From Leptospira bourretii (GTDB lineage: Bacteria > Spirochaetota > Leptospiria > Leptospirales > Leptospiraceae), in assembly GCF_004770145.1 (NCBI RefSeq), contig NZ_RQFW01000022.1:186001-250000 (forward strand): 64,000 bases of DNA, written 5' to 3'. Each line of letters opens with the position of its first letter. Position 1 is the first letter of the stretch. Below the pieces are notes generated by a model. The model was not told the origin of the DNA, made no database searches, and saw only the letters and a list, made by a program, of their open reading frames with translations. Both the position numbers and the translations under genes were made by a program. Positions 1 through 8,753 of the stretch are shown one piece after another.

Positions 1-1
1 T

Positions 2-304
2 TTTAATTCCATCACAGAGTATGGTTTCGAAGATGTTTGCAATGTGCTGATGAAACGTTATGACCTCCCTTCTCTTATCTTAAAAATGCCAGATACAGAC
101 CATTTAGAGATCTGGGGTAAGGATCATTCACGCAAAAGTTATAAAAATGTTGTGCATCCGAACATTGAATCACTGATGAAAGCTCTCTTTGATTCGATCA
201 ATAAGAAGGATCATTTTCAATTCATTGGTATGGAAAGAAGCAATTCGGATAAAAAATCGGGATTTTTGATGAGTCGGAGGGGTTTTACGAGGGCAATTGC
301 CTAG
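2..304 (+). CDS. 3' end of an unrecognised protein (5' truncated by window edge)
   Basis: The reading frame is open from the first full codon of the window to a TAG at 302-304, so this is the C-terminal about 100 residues of a gene that starts upstream. A GTG at 44 lies in frame, but the frame is open before it, so it need not be the start. The tail is basic (ends near SRRGFTRAIA) and mixed hydrophilic, with no membrane segment. I recognise no family. It converges on the small Lys-rich gene at 405-479. Confidence 0.5.
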   Translation, partial: FNSITEYGFEDVCNVLMKRYDLPSLILKMPDTDHLEIWGKDHSRKSYKNVVHPNIESLMKALFDSINKKDHFQFIGMERSNSDKKSGFLMSRRGFTRAIA

Positions 305-336
305 ATTTTTATAGAATCTACACCCTATAAATGAAA

Positions 337-359
337 AAACCCGCAGGTCTTGCGGGTTT
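337..359 (-). terminator. Rho-independent terminator of the Lys-rich mini-gene
   Basis: Perfect 9-bp stem AAACCCGCA (337-345) / TGCGGGTTT (351-359) with a 5-nt loop. Read on the minus strand the stem is followed by a run of six T, the normal layout for termination of the small minus-strand gene. On the plus strand only three T follow, so it may also weakly end the upstream plus-strand gene. Confidence 0.8.
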
Positions 360-366
360 ACACAAA

Positions 367-419
367 TCTTACTTCGATATATCAAAGTAAGAATTAAATC
401 TAAGTTATTTCTTAGATTT
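367..419 (-). repeat. Two consecutive inverted repeats at the 3' end of the Lys-rich mini-gene
   Basis: First, 367-392 is a near-perfect palindrome: arms TCTTACTT and AAGTAAGA around a GATATATC core, with a single C/A mismatch. Second, AAATCTAAG (396-404) pairs with CTTAGATTT (411-419), a 9-bp stem spanning the stop codon of the mini-gene. With the terminator at 337-359 this gives three hairpins in a row in the 3' part of a very short transcript, which could protect it or be a functional RNA structure. Confidence 0.55.
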
Positions 420-479
420 TTTCTTTGCAGCTTTTTTCTTAGCGGCTTTCTTTTTTGCGGCTTTCTTTTTAGCAACCAT
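405..479 (-). CDS. 24-residue Lys/Ala-repeat protein (histone-tail-like)
   Basis: The minus strand encodes MVAKKKAAKKKAAKKK followed by AAKKKSKK and TAA, 24 residues of which 14 are Lys, built on a five-residue AAKKK unit. A good ribosome site, TAAGGA (488-493), sits 8 nt before the ATG, and a clear terminator follows at 337-359, so the gene is self-contained. The composition is like bacterial H1-type histone tails (AKKA-rich proteins that bind DNA or RNA), so nucleic-acid binding is a reasonable inference. It is too short for standard gene finders, and a longer overlapping frame on the same strand is not supported. Confidence 0.7.
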   Translation of the reverse strand: MVAKKKAAKKKAAKKKAAKKKSKK

Positions 480-638
480 TGTGATCGTCCTTATCTTTTG
501 ATTTCAAACCACGGCTGTCCTTGGCAAACAGAGAGTGAATTGATACGACATAATTAAATCATATCATTTTAAATGTAAAGAAATTTTATTTTTTGCATGA
601 ATTTTTATTCAAAATAAAAAAACAGACTAATACACATT

Positions 639-1658
639 CTACGGAACTTTGATAACGATCTTACCAATTGTTTGTCCTGATTGAAATGTACGGAGTGCAT
701 CGTGTATCGAATCAAAGCTAAACTCATGCCCAATGGTTTGTTTTGGTAGTGATAACATCATTAAATCGGAAAAATGTTTTCGAAGTTCATCAATTTCATT
801 CCACAACCATATTAAATTGAATCCCATCACCGATTTATTGTCTGAAATCATGGATAATGGATCAATTTTTGGTCTTCTGAGGTAAGAATAGGCGATCGAA
901 AACCAATTTCGGAATGAATGTGATGGTGTGAAGTTCGCACTACCATAGGTAATAAGCCTTCCCATTGGTGCTAAGAGATCATAACTGTCCTGAAAATAAC
1001 GACCACCTAAACATTCTAAAACGATTTTTAATGGCTGATCTGATAATATTTTCTGCATCTCTTGTTTAAAATTAGGAGATCTAATGAGAAAATAATCATA
1101 ACCAACCTCTTTTAAGATCGAAAACTTAACGGAATCACCTACAAGACCGATGGTGATTGCTTTTTTTTTCTTTGCAATGTGACCTGCCATGATCCCAACA
1201 CCACCAGCTGCACTATGAATCAGAACATGATCACCTTCTTTCACTTGTCCTAATGGAACCAGTGCATAGTATGCAGTGAGTGCTTGTACAGCGAATGCTG
1301 CTCCATCTTGCATTGACCAATCTTTTGGAAGTGCAAAAACAGTTTTTTCAGAAATGTTCAGATGAGTTGTGTATGCACCAAACCGAGTCACACCAAACAC
1401 GGAGTCACCGACTTCAAAATTCTTCACTTTTTCGCCTATTTTCACGATTTTTCCAGCAAATTCCAAACCGGGGATGAAACTTCCTTTGGGTGTTGCTGAA
1501 TACAAACCATAAATCGAAAAAACATCAGCGAAGTTAAGTCCAATGGCTTTTACTTCAATGGTCACTTCATCACCTTCGGGTGGCCTTAAAGGTTCGTTTT
1601 TACGATGAAGGTTGTCGATAGATCCGGTTTTTTCGATGCGATAGACTTCTCTTAACAT
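639..1658 (-). CDS. Zinc-free medium-chain oxidoreductase (quinone oxidoreductase / VAT-1 type)
   Basis: 339 residues, normal for the family. The N-terminal GroES-like half carries GLNFADVFSIYG and PGLEFAGKI; the Rossmann half has AAGGVG at residues 150-155, the nucleotide-binding signature of quinone oxidoreductases. The Cys ligands of zinc alcohol dehydrogenases are absent, placing it in the zinc-independent QOR/VAT-1 branch, presumably NAD(P)H-dependent reduction of quinones or enones; the substrate is unknown. The C-terminal motif GQTIGKIVIKVP is typical. It is transcribed divergently from gcvT with about 75 bp between starts. Confidence 0.85.
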   Translation of the reverse strand: MLREVYRIEKTGSIDNLHRKNEPLRPPEGDEVTIEVKAIGLNFADVFSIYGLYSATPKGSFIPGLEFAGKIVKIGEKVKNFEVGDSVFGVTRFGAYTTHLNISEKTVFALPKDWSMQDGAAFAVQALTAYYALVPLGQVKEGDHVLIHSAAGGVGIMAGHIAKKKKAITIGLVGDSVKFSILKEVGYDYFLIRSPNFKQEMQKILSDQPLKIVLECLGGRYFQDSYDLLAPMGRLITYGSANFTPSHSFRNWFSIAYSYLRRPKIDPLSMISDNKSVMGFNLIWLWNEIDELRKHFSDLMMLSLPKQTIGHEFSFDSIHDALRTFQSGQTIGKIVIKVP

Positions 1659-1692
1659 AATATCTTAAAAAAAATTCAATTCCATAACGATG

Positions 1693-1712
1693 AAACCATT
1701 TTTCAATGGTTT
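1693..1712 (+). other. Hairpin in the gcvT leader
   Basis: AAACCATT (1693-1700) and AATGGTTT (1705-1712) form a perfect 8-bp stem with a 4-nt loop. The stem buries the ATG at 1706, which has no ribosome site, and supports use of the downstream GTG at 1736 for gcvT. It does not look like a glycine riboswitch. Confidence 0.5.
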
Positions 1713-1735
1713 TAGAGTCTGATCGAGAGAAAGCC

Positions 1736-2848
1736 GTGGAACTAAAACAAACACCTTTACACACAATTCATAAAGAAATGGGAGCCAAGATGGTTCCTTT
1801 TGGCGGATGGGACATGCCTGTGCAATATACAGGAATCATCCAAGAACATTTGGCCACAAGATCGGCTGCGGGACTCTTTGATGTATCCCATATGGGTGAA
1901 ATTTTTGTCACCGGAAATGAAACAGATGTTCTATCTTTCTTAGAATCAGTCACTTGCAACACCATCTCAGGGATGAAAGCAGGCCAAGTGCAATACAATG
2001 CAGTGGTAAATGAAGCTGGTGGGCTTGTGGATGATATCACTGTTTATAAATTCAGTGAATCAAAGTATATGATTTGTTCTAATGCTTCCAACTATCCTGC
2101 AGTAACAAAACATTTAGAAACATATAAAAAAGGGAACGTTACTGTTGTTGATGATAGCAAAAACTGGCATCAAATTGCATTACAAGGCCCAAAAGCAGAT
2201 GAAATTTTTTCTAAGTACCTTGGTAAGGACTTAAGTTCCATCCTTTATTATCATTTTGAAGAAATGAATTGGAAAGGAGAAACCATCATCGTATCACGCA
2301 CTGGTTATACGGGAGAAGATGGATTTGAAATTTATACTTCAAATGAACTTGGTGTCACTCTCTGGAAAGAATTATTAGAAATTGGTAAAGAATTTGGTTT
2401 GGTTCCCGTAGGTCTTGGCGCACGTGACACTCTAAGACTGGAAGCAAAATACCCACTATACGGTCATGAACTGAATGCAGAATGGACCCCTGTAGAATCA
2501 GGAATCAACTTTATTGTCAAAGAAAAACTATCCCCTTACTTAGGATATACTCGAATCATGGCTGACAAAAAGAACGGCCCCAAACGGAAAGTTGTGGGGA
2601 TTCGCCTGATGGAACCGGGGGTTTTACGAGAAAATTTCCCCATTTTCTCTAGTGAAGGGAAAGAAATTGGCAAATCTACCTCAGGAACTCACTCACCTAG
2701 CCGGAAAGAATCCCTAGGACTTGCCATTCTCGACACTGAATTCGCAAAAAACCAGATGGAAGTATTTGTGGAGATTCGTGGACAAAAGAAATTGGCTAAA
2801 GTGGAGACTGGTGCTTTCATCCAAGGCAGTGTTCGAAACAATCGCTAA
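1736..2848 (+). CDS. gcvT: Glycine cleavage system T protein (aminomethyltransferase)
   Basis: Transfers the methylene group from aminomethyl-lipoyl GcvH to tetrahydrofolate, releasing ammonia. The N-terminus ([28 protein letters not shown]) follows the family closely, as do [22 protein letters not shown] and [10 protein letters not shown]. Starting at GTG 1736 gives 370 residues, matching usual T proteins, with GAGAG 6 nt upstream; the ATG at 1706 would add ten unconserved residues and has no ribosome site. It is first in the gcvT-gcvH-gcvP unit, with gcvH 28 bp downstream. Confidence 0.96.
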   Translation: MELKQTPLHTIHKEMGAKMVPFGGWDMPVQYTGIIQEHLATRSAAGLFDVSHMGEIFVTGNETDVLSFLESVTCNTISGMKAGQVQYNAVVNEAGGLVDDITVYKFSESKYMICSNASNYPAVTKHLETYKKGNVTVVDDSKNWHQIALQGPKADEIFSKYLGKDLSSILYYHFEEMNWKGETIIVSRTGYTGEDGFEIYTSNELGVTLWKELLEIGKEFGLVPVGLGARDTLRLEAKYPLYGHELNAEWTPVESGINFIVKEKLSPYLGYTRIMADKKNGPKRKVVGIRLMEPGVLRENFPIFSSEGKEIGKSTSGTHSPSRKESLGLAILDTEFAKNQMEVFVEIRGQKKLAKVETGAFIQGSVRNNR

Positions 2849-2876
2849 CCGAAAGTAAAAAAGAAGAGGAAAAATC

Positions 2877-3269
2877 ATGGCAGATACACAAGCAAAAGAC
2901 GGATATTATTATACGGAAAAACATGAATGGGTCAGAGTCGAAGGTGACGTAGCTCTCATCGGAATCACTGACTTTGCACAAAATGCACTAGGTGATATTG
3001 TATTTATCGACCTTCCGAAACCTGGAAAACAAATCAAAGCAAAAGACAGTCTTGGAACCATTGAATCTGTAAAGGCAGCCGAAGATTTATATTCACCAAT
3101 TTCTGGTGAAGTTGTGGAAACAAATGCAAGTCTTGGTTCCAATCCAGCAGCAGTAAATGCCGAACCTTTTGATACTTGGATGGTAAAATTAAAAAACATC
3201 CAAACATCCGAACTCGGAAATCTTTTATCCGCAGCACAATACAAAGAATACGTATCTAAATTAGATTAA
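2877..3269 (+). CDS. gcvH: Glycine cleavage system H protein (lipoyl carrier)
   Basis: 130 residues, the size of H proteins. The lipoyl-lysine site is [12 protein letters not shown], with Lys66 as the attachment residue; YYTEKHEWV and [14 protein letters not shown] are standard N-terminal motifs, and FDTWMVKL near the C-terminus is also typical. It shuttles the aminomethyl and dihydrolipoyl groups between the P, T and L proteins in the cytoplasm. GAGGA precedes the ATG. The L protein (dihydrolipoyl dehydrogenase) is not in this window. Confidence 0.97.
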   Translation: MADTQAKDGYYYTEKHEWVRVEGDVALIGITDFAQNALGDIVFIDLPKPGKQIKAKDSLGTIESVKAAEDLYSPISGEVVETNASLGSNPAAVNAEPFDTWMVKLKNIQTSELGNLLSAAQYKEYVSKLD

Positions 3270-3285
3270 TAGGAGTTTTTCTAAA

Positions 3286-6198
3286 GTGAGTTCCCAAAAG
3301 CCTACATCACCTCTCCAATCCCCTTACGAAGAAACATTAGAACCAAGTGATACCTTCCTCCGTCGCCATGTCGGTGTGACAGAAGAAACGGTTTCTTCGA
3401 TGCTTAACACTATCGGTTATAAGGCTTTGGATGATCTCATTAATGATGCGGTTCCGGCAAACATTCGTTTAAAGAAGGAACTCAACTTACCAAATCCGAT
3501 TGGCGAATATGCTCTCCAAAGAGAACTAAAGAAAATTGTTTCTAAAAACAAAATCTACAGATCTTATTTGGGACTTGGTTATTACTCTTGTATCACACCT
3601 GCCGTAATCCAAAGAAATATTTTGGAAAACCCAGGTTGGTATACGGCGTACACTCCGTACCAAGCTGAAATTGCACAAGGACGTATGGAAGCTCTCATCA
3701 ACTTCCAAACCATGATCACTGATTTAACAGGGATGGAAATTGCCAATGCTTCTCTTCTGGATGAAGGAACAGCGGCAGCAGAAGCAATGAATATGCTTTT
3801 CTCTTTAAAAGAGGATTCACAAGGAAAATCATTCTTTGTATCACAATCAGTTCATCCACAAACTTTAGATGTGATCCGCACTCGTGCGATTCCACTGGGA
3901 ATCAATATTGTTGTCGGATCTTTTAAAAAGATGGTTCCTTCCAATGATTTTTTTGGAGCGATTGTACAATACCCATCCACCGATGGAACTATTTTTGACT
4001 TTAGTGAATTTATCGAAAGCCTACACAAAGTAGGAGCCAAAACCGTTGTAGCTGCAGATCTTTTAGCACTTACGATTTTAAAAGCACCTGGTGAAATGAA
4101 TGCAGATGTGGTTGTAGGTACCACTCAACGATTTGGATTGCCACTTGGATTTGGTGGACCACATGCGGGTTACTTTGCGACCAAAGAAGAATACAAACGA
4201 AACATGCCAGGTCGCCTCATCGGTGTTTCCAAAGACTCTCAAGGAAAACCTGGTTACCGCCTAAGCCTCCAAACACGAGAACAACACATTCGTCGCGACA
4301 AAGCAACATCTAACATTTGTACAGCGCAAGTATTACTCGCAGTATTATCTTCGATGTATGCTGTTTACCATGGCCCAAAAGGTTTAAAACAAATTGCATC
4401 GCGAGTCCACCGAATGACAACCATCCTTGCCACTGGACTTGAAAAACTCGGATACAAAATCATTTCCAATCCATACTTTGATACCATTCGTGTGGAACTC
4501 TCTAAAATTTCCTCTGCAGAGATCATTCATTATGCAGAAGAAAGAGAAATCAATATCAGACAGGTTTCTGGTCATGTGGTCAGTATCTCATTAGATGAAA
4601 CTACGAATCTAAAAGACATCAAAGATCTTTTAGAAATTTTTAATGAAAACAAGTCGTTACATTTCCAATTGGAAGACTTAACCTCAAAAGAAGAATGGAA
4701 AATACCTGAACTATTAGAGAGAAAGTCAACCTACCTTACCCATCCTGTCTTCAATAGTTTCCATACAGAAACTGAAATGCTCAGATATATCCGTAGATTG
4801 GAATCCAAAGATTTATCACTCACCACTTCAATGATTGCACTTGGGTCTTGCACCATGAAACTCAATGCATCGACAGAAATGTATCCTGTGACTTGGCCTG
4901 AACTATCCAATATCCATCCTTTTGTTCCTGAAAATCAAACCGAAGGGTATAGAACTCTTTTTAGCCAATTAGAAAAATGGCTTTGTGAAATCACAGGTTT
5001 TGCCGAGGTATCGCTCCAACCTAACGCTGGTTCACAAGGAGAATATGCAGGTTTACTTGCCATTCGCAATTTCCACCAAAGTCGTAACGATATGCATAGA
5101 GACATTTGTCTCATTCCTATCTCGGCACATGGAACCAATCCCGCATCCGCAGTGATGGCAGGATTCAAAGTGGTTCCCGTGAATTGTGATTCCAATGGAA
5201 ACATTGATGTGGAAGACCTAAAGAAAAAAGCACTCGAATATAAAAACAGCTTAGGTGCCCTTATGGTAACCTATCCATCCACTCATGGTGTGTTCGAAGC
5301 CTCCATCAAAGAAATTTGCCAAACAATTCATGACCATGGTGGGCAAGTGTATATGGATGGAGCCAATATGAATGCACAAGTTGGTCTCACAAGACCTGCT
5401 GATATTGGTGCCGACGTTTGCCATTTAAACCTTCATAAAACTTTTTGTATCCCTCACGGTGGTGGTGGGCCAGGTGTTGGACCTATCGGTGTTGCCGAAC
5501 ACTTAGCACCTTTTCTACCTGGGCATAGCCTTGTTGAAAATGGATCGAATAACAGCCAGTGGGCGGTCTCTGCTGCTCCTTGGGGATCGGCATCTATCAT
5601 TGTGATCTCTTGGGCATACATTGCTATGCTTGGATTTGAAGGATTACAATTTGCAACAAAGATTGCCATTCTCAATGCAAACTATATCGCTAAAAAATTA
5701 GAATCTTCATTTCCAGTTTTATATCGCGGAAACAAGGGCCTTGTGGCTCACGAATGTATTTTGGACATGCGTGGATTCAAAAAAACAAGTGCGGTGGAAG
5801 TAGAAGACATCGCCAAACGTCTGATCGACTATGGGTTTCATTCACCAACCATGTCTTTTCCAGTTCCCGGTACGCTTATGGTCGAACCTACTGAATCGGA
5901 ATCCAAAGAAGAACTCGATAGATTCATTGATTCTATGTTGGCCATTGCAGGAGAAATTAAAGACATTGAGTCGGGAGTTCTTTCTAAAGAAGACAACCCT
6001 CTTAAAAATTCTCCTCACACGGCAGATATGGTCATCAGCGATTCCTGGAACCATACGTATCCAAGAGAACGAGCGGCATACCCATTACCGTGGTTACGCA
6101 CACGTAAATTCTGGCCAAGTGTCGGTCGGGTGGACAATGTGTATGGAGATCGTAATTTAGTTTGTTCTTGTATACCGATGGAAGATTACGCCGTTTAG
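3286..6198 (+). CDS. gcvP: Glycine dehydrogenase (decarboxylating), P protein, single chain
   Basis: PLP enzyme that decarboxylates glycine and passes the aminomethyl group to GcvH. At 970 residues it is the fused long form, not the split GcvPA/GcvPB form. The PLP-binding lysine is Lys718 in [27 protein letters not shown] opens the N-terminal half, and the glycine-rich [12 protein letters not shown] follows the lysine. The start is GTG at 3286 with AGGAG about 10 nt upstream. It lies 16 bp after gcvH and 23 bp before the ferredoxin gene, so all four genes are probably one transcript. Confidence 0.97.
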   Translation: MSSQKPTSPLQSPYEETLEPSDTFLRRHVGVTEETVSSMLNTIGYKALDDLINDAVPANIRLKKELNLPNPIGEYALQRELKKIVSKNKIYRSYLGLGYYSCITPAVIQRNILENPGWYTAYTPYQAEIAQGRMEALINFQTMITDLTGMEIANASLLDEGTAAAEAMNMLFSLKEDSQGKSFFVSQSVHPQTLDVIRTRAIPLGINIVVGSFKKMVPSNDFFGAIVQYPSTDGTIFDFSEFIESLHKVGAKTVVAADLLALTILKAPGEMNADVVVGTTQRFGLPLGFGGPHAGYFATKEEYKRNMPGRLIGVSKDSQGKPGYRLSLQTREQHIRRDKATSNICTAQVLLAVLSSMYAVYHGPKGLKQIASRVHRMTTILATGLEKLGYKIISNPYFDTIRVELSKISSAEIIHYAEEREINIRQVSGHVVSISLDETTNLKDIKDLLEIFNENKSLHFQLEDLTSKEEWKIPELLERKSTYLTHPVFNSFHTETEMLRYIRRLESKDLSLTTSMIALGSCTMKLNASTEMYPVTWPELSNIHPFVPENQTEGYRTLFSQLEKWLCEITGFAEVSLQPNAGSQGEYAGLLAIRNFHQSRNDMHRDICLIPISAHGTNPASAVMAGFKVVPVNCDSNGNIDVEDLKKKALEYKNSLGALMVTYPSTHGVFEASIKEICQTIHDHGGQVYMDGANMNAQVGLTRPADIGADVCHLNLHKTFCIPHGGGGPGVGPIGVAEHLAPFLPGHSLVENGSNNSQWAVSAAPWGSASIIVISWAYIAMLGFEGLQFATKIAILNANYIAKKLESSFPVLYRGNKGLVAHECILDMRGFKKTSAVEVEDIAKRLIDYGFHSPTMSFPVPGTLMVEPTESESKEELDRFIDSMLAIAGEIKDIESGVLSKEDNPLKNSPHTADMVISDSWNHTYPRERAAYPLPWLRTRKFWPSVGRVDNVYGDRNLVCSCIPMEDYAV

Positions 6199-6221
6199 GA
6201 AATTAAGGAACAGAACAACCT

Positions 6222-6557
6222 ATGTTTTACGAAAAACATATTTTTGTTTGCGAAAACCAAAGGGCACCCGGCGAACGGGTGTCTTGTGGAAACCAAGGCT
6301 CCATCGAATTACTAAAACTTCTCAAACAAAAAGCGGCCAAAGCGGGAATCGAATATAAGTTCCGAGTCCAAAAATCTGGCTGTTTGGATCGTTGTGAACT
6401 TGGACCTATCCAAGTTTCTTACCCGGAAGGCAAGTGGTTTGCTATGAAAACCGAAGCCGATGTGGAAACAATTTTAGAATTTTATCTCAAAACCAACCAA
6501 CCAGAAAAATACAATCACCTAATTGTTGCAGACGATGCTGTATCGAAAGAGAAATAG
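6222..6557 (+). CDS. Thioredoxin-like [2Fe-2S] ferredoxin
   Basis: 111 residues with the four cysteines of the thioredoxin-fold 2Fe-2S ferredoxins: C10 and C22 (FVCENQR...VSCG), then C54 and C58 in KSGCLDRCELGP. These small proteins carry single electrons, or occur as the NuoE-like domain of dehydrogenases. It is 23 bp after gcvP and before a strong terminator, so it is probably co-transcribed with the glycine cleavage genes; whether it works with them is inference. Confidence 0.88.
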   Translation: MFYEKHIFVCENQRAPGERVSCGNQGSIELLKLLKQKAAKAGIEYKFRVQKSGCLDRCELGPIQVSYPEGKWFAMKTEADVETILEFYLKTNQPEKYNHLIVADDAVSKEK

Positions 6558-6605
6558 GATAAATAGATTCTGGTTTAGGATTATTTTATCTTATTTTTAC
6601 TGAAC

Positions 6606-6647
6606 AAAATCAATTTCCATTCCTACAACAAAATGGAAATTGATTTT
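6606..6647. terminator. Bidirectional terminator after the gcv operon
   Basis: A perfect 15-bp stem, AAAATCAATTTCCAT (6606-6620) with ATGGAAATTGATTTT (6633-6647), and a 12-nt loop. The A/T ends of the stem supply a U-tract in either direction. It separates the plus-strand ferredoxin gene from the convergent lipoprotein gene that ends at 6658. Confidence 0.85.
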
Positions 6648-6657
6648 CTGTTTATAA

Positions 6658-7272
6658 TCATTCCGTTGGATAAAGTTTATCTCTATAGATATCATTCACA
6701 AAATTATCTGGAACATTTTGATTTGTAATATAATTCAATCTCCTGAATGGCATTACAAATAGAAGTAATCCTTGTCTAACTTCAATGACATCGTTTTCAT
6801 ATGTATATCTCTTAATTTCTTTTCCCTGATTGAATGCAACGAATTCAGTTTTTCCGCTTATCTCTCCGAAAACGGGAAACATTGTACCAGAAAGGACAAA
6901 GAGAGTGGAAGTCAGATAGAGAGAAACATTTGATTGCACTCTACTAGTTACTTCAATTTTGACTAAATTTTTACTTTTAATTTTACTTATATCATCAAGA
7001 CCATCAACAAAAACAGTAAATCTGTTTATACAATTACAACCAGCAATGATATTTGTAAATGCTTGTTTATTCGCCTGATGAACTGCATAACTAACTTCCG
7101 AACGTTCATTAAATGCATTGTAGTGGTTATAATATAGTATGAAATCTACGTTCGCAATTTTTTTATCAATTTTTGCAGGATTATACGCAGGGTAGTCATT
7201 TTTTAAGTAAGTAATACACTGACTAAAAAAACTCACAAGAAAGACTAAAGCAATAATTTTGAAAAAATTCAT
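6658..7272 (-). CDS. Putative lipoprotein of unknown function
   Basis: 204 residues. The N-terminus (MNFFKIIALVFLVSFFSQC) is a lipoprotein signal with Cys19 as the likely lipidated residue; the -3 to -1 residues are looser than in enterics, as is usual in spirochaetes. A hydrophobic stretch around residues 117-135 (LYLTSTLFVLSGTMFPVFG) suggests a second membrane-associated segment. I recognise no domain. It sits alone between the gcv terminator and a long non-coding stretch. Confidence 0.65.
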   Translation of the reverse strand: MNFFKIIALVFLVSFFSQCITYLKNDYPAYNPAKIDKKIANVDFILYYNHYNAFNERSEVSYAVHQANKQAFTNIIAGCNCINRFTVFVDGLDDISKIKSKNLVKIEVTSRVQSNVSLYLTSTLFVLSGTMFPVFGEISGKTEFVAFNQGKEIKRYTYENDVIEVRQGLLLFVMPFRRLNYITNQNVPDNFVNDIYRDKLYPTE

Positions 7273-7850
7273 TTCGTACCTTTGGTTTTTTTAATTAAAA
7301 AGACTAACAAAAATAAGAAGAGTCAAGACCTAAATTCAGAAATTCCAGAGTATTCCAATGATCGGACTTGATTACTCAAAATTTTTTCCCTCTCAAATCT
7401 AACGAGGCTTAAGAAAGAACATTTAACTTGTGTAAGCAAACGTAAGGGAGAGGGATTATCTGCTGATGCAAACTGATTTTCTATTGTTAAGTGAATTTTG
7501 AAATTCATTAATAGGAACTATCCTTACTAAATATTCATTTATATTAGAAATTCAGGAAAAATATTGAATATAACTCGATCAACAATTTGTTTCTAAACCA
7601 TTAAACTATTTAAAAAGGAAAAAAAAATCCTTTTCCAAACTATGAACTTTCCCTAAAAAATTTTTATCAACAAGGAGATTGATTCGCAAGAATCGAGACT
7701 TTGTGATAAAAGGAATGCATTGGGAGGCGGGTCTAGTTCCCCACCCTCAATCGGGCGGGGATACATATATCCAATCTGTACCACTACCCCCAAAAACCCT
7801 ACCAATTACCCTTGACCAAAAACATCTCCCCTAGTCTCTTTGCTCCACCT
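7273..7850. other. Non-coding stretch of about 0.58 kb with a GC-rich inverted repeat
   Basis: No convincing gene on either strand. A 61-codon minus frame at 7323-7508 lacks a ribosome site and family resemblance. Most of the stretch is AT-rich; the exception is a GC-rich island around 7720-7760 where CCCCACCC (7739-7746) can pair with GGGCGGGG (7753-7760) with one mismatch. This probably includes the promoter and leader of the cytochrome c gene. Confidence 0.5.
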
Positions 7851-8729
7851 ATGAAAAAAATATCGCGTATCCTCACGATCACCTTTCTATCCTTAGTGGG
7901 CATCCTTCTAGTGTTAGTCACGACGATTTATGCATTGAGTTCTTCTCGTATGAACAAAACGTACGCAGTGAAGTTTATTCCCATTCCCAAATTTTCCAAA
8001 TCCGTTGACATCGTTGAAGGAAAACGCCTCTACCAATCCAGAGGTTGCGGGGACTGCCATGACGTTGATGGAAGTGGAAAAACCTTCATAGAGAATCCCG
8101 CCATCGGAACTCTCTCTGGATCTAACCTAACAGCCGGTAAAGGAGGAATCTTATCTGATAGAACTGATGAAGAACTTGCAATTGCGATTCGCCACGGTGT
8201 TGGAAAAAATGGAAGGGCATTAATCTTTATGCCTTCTACTGACTTCCAAGGTATGACCAATGAAGATGTTGGAAAGTTAATCTCATTTTTGCGTTCTTTG
8301 CCTGGGATCGATAAAGTCCAAGGAGAACTCAAACCTGGACCGTTAGGCAGATTTTTATTTTTAATTGGGGAGATTCCGGTTTTTGTATCAGCTGAAATCA
8401 TTAATCATGAAATCACTCACCTGACAAACATTACACCTTCTGTTTCCATAGAGTATGGAAAGTATGTTGCATCAACTTGTACAGGCTGCCACGGATTTAG
8501 TTTAAAAGGTGGGCCCATCCAAGGAGCACCACCAGAGTGGCCACCTGCCCAGAATATTAGCAAAAGCGGGATCAACCATTATACGGAAGCAAACTTTATC
8601 AAAACCATCAGAACTGGAAAACGTCCCGATGGTTCAGAAATGAAATTTCCAATGCCTTGGAAAAGTTTAGGCCAACTAACAGATACTGAACTCAAAGCAC
8701 TATGGATGTATTTACAAACGATTGAATAG
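7851..8729 (+). CDS. Membrane-anchored dihaem c-type cytochrome
   Basis: Contains two CxxCH haem-binding motifs, CGDCH and CTGCH, each in a separate class I cytochrome c domain. An N-terminal hydrophobic segment (KKISRILTITFLSLVGILLVLV in part) serves as export signal or anchor, so the haem domains are periplasmic. Probable Met ligands lie in IFMPSTDFQGM and KFPMPWKSLG. I start at ATG 7851 (292 residues); an in-frame TTG at 7812 would add 13 residues without a better ribosome site. No oxidase or dehydrogenase gene is adjacent, so the redox partner is unknown. Confidence 0.85.
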   Translation: MKKISRILTITFLSLVGILLVLVTTIYALSSSRMNKTYAVKFIPIPKFSKSVDIVEGKRLYQSRGCGDCHDVDGSGKTFIENPAIGTLSGSNLTAGKGGILSDRTDEELAIAIRHGVGKNGRALIFMPSTDFQGMTNEDVGKLISFLRSLPGIDKVQGELKPGPLGRFLFLIGEIPVFVSAEIINHEITHLTNITPSVSIEYGKYVASTCTGCHGFSLKGGPIQGAPPEWPPAQNISKSGINHYTEANFIKTIRTGKRPDGSEMKFPMPWKSLGQLTDTELKALWMYLQTIE

Positions 8730-8753
8730 TGTATCAAACTTGTTGATATAAGA

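Noticed and set aside
170..475. 101-codon minus frame overlapping the Lys-rich mini-gene
   Set aside because: It runs through the terminator in another frame and has no ribosome site; the 24-codon frame explains the composition.
1706..1735. ATG 1706 as gcvT start
   Set aside because: No ribosome site, buried in a hairpin, and adds residues not found in the family.
7323..7508. 61-codon minus frame in the long non-coding stretch
   Set aside because: No ribosome site, no family likeness and no plausible operon partner.
8732..8748. TATCAA/TTGATA stem between cytochrome c and protease genes
   Set aside because: Six A/T-rich pairs without a U-tract; too weak to call a terminator.
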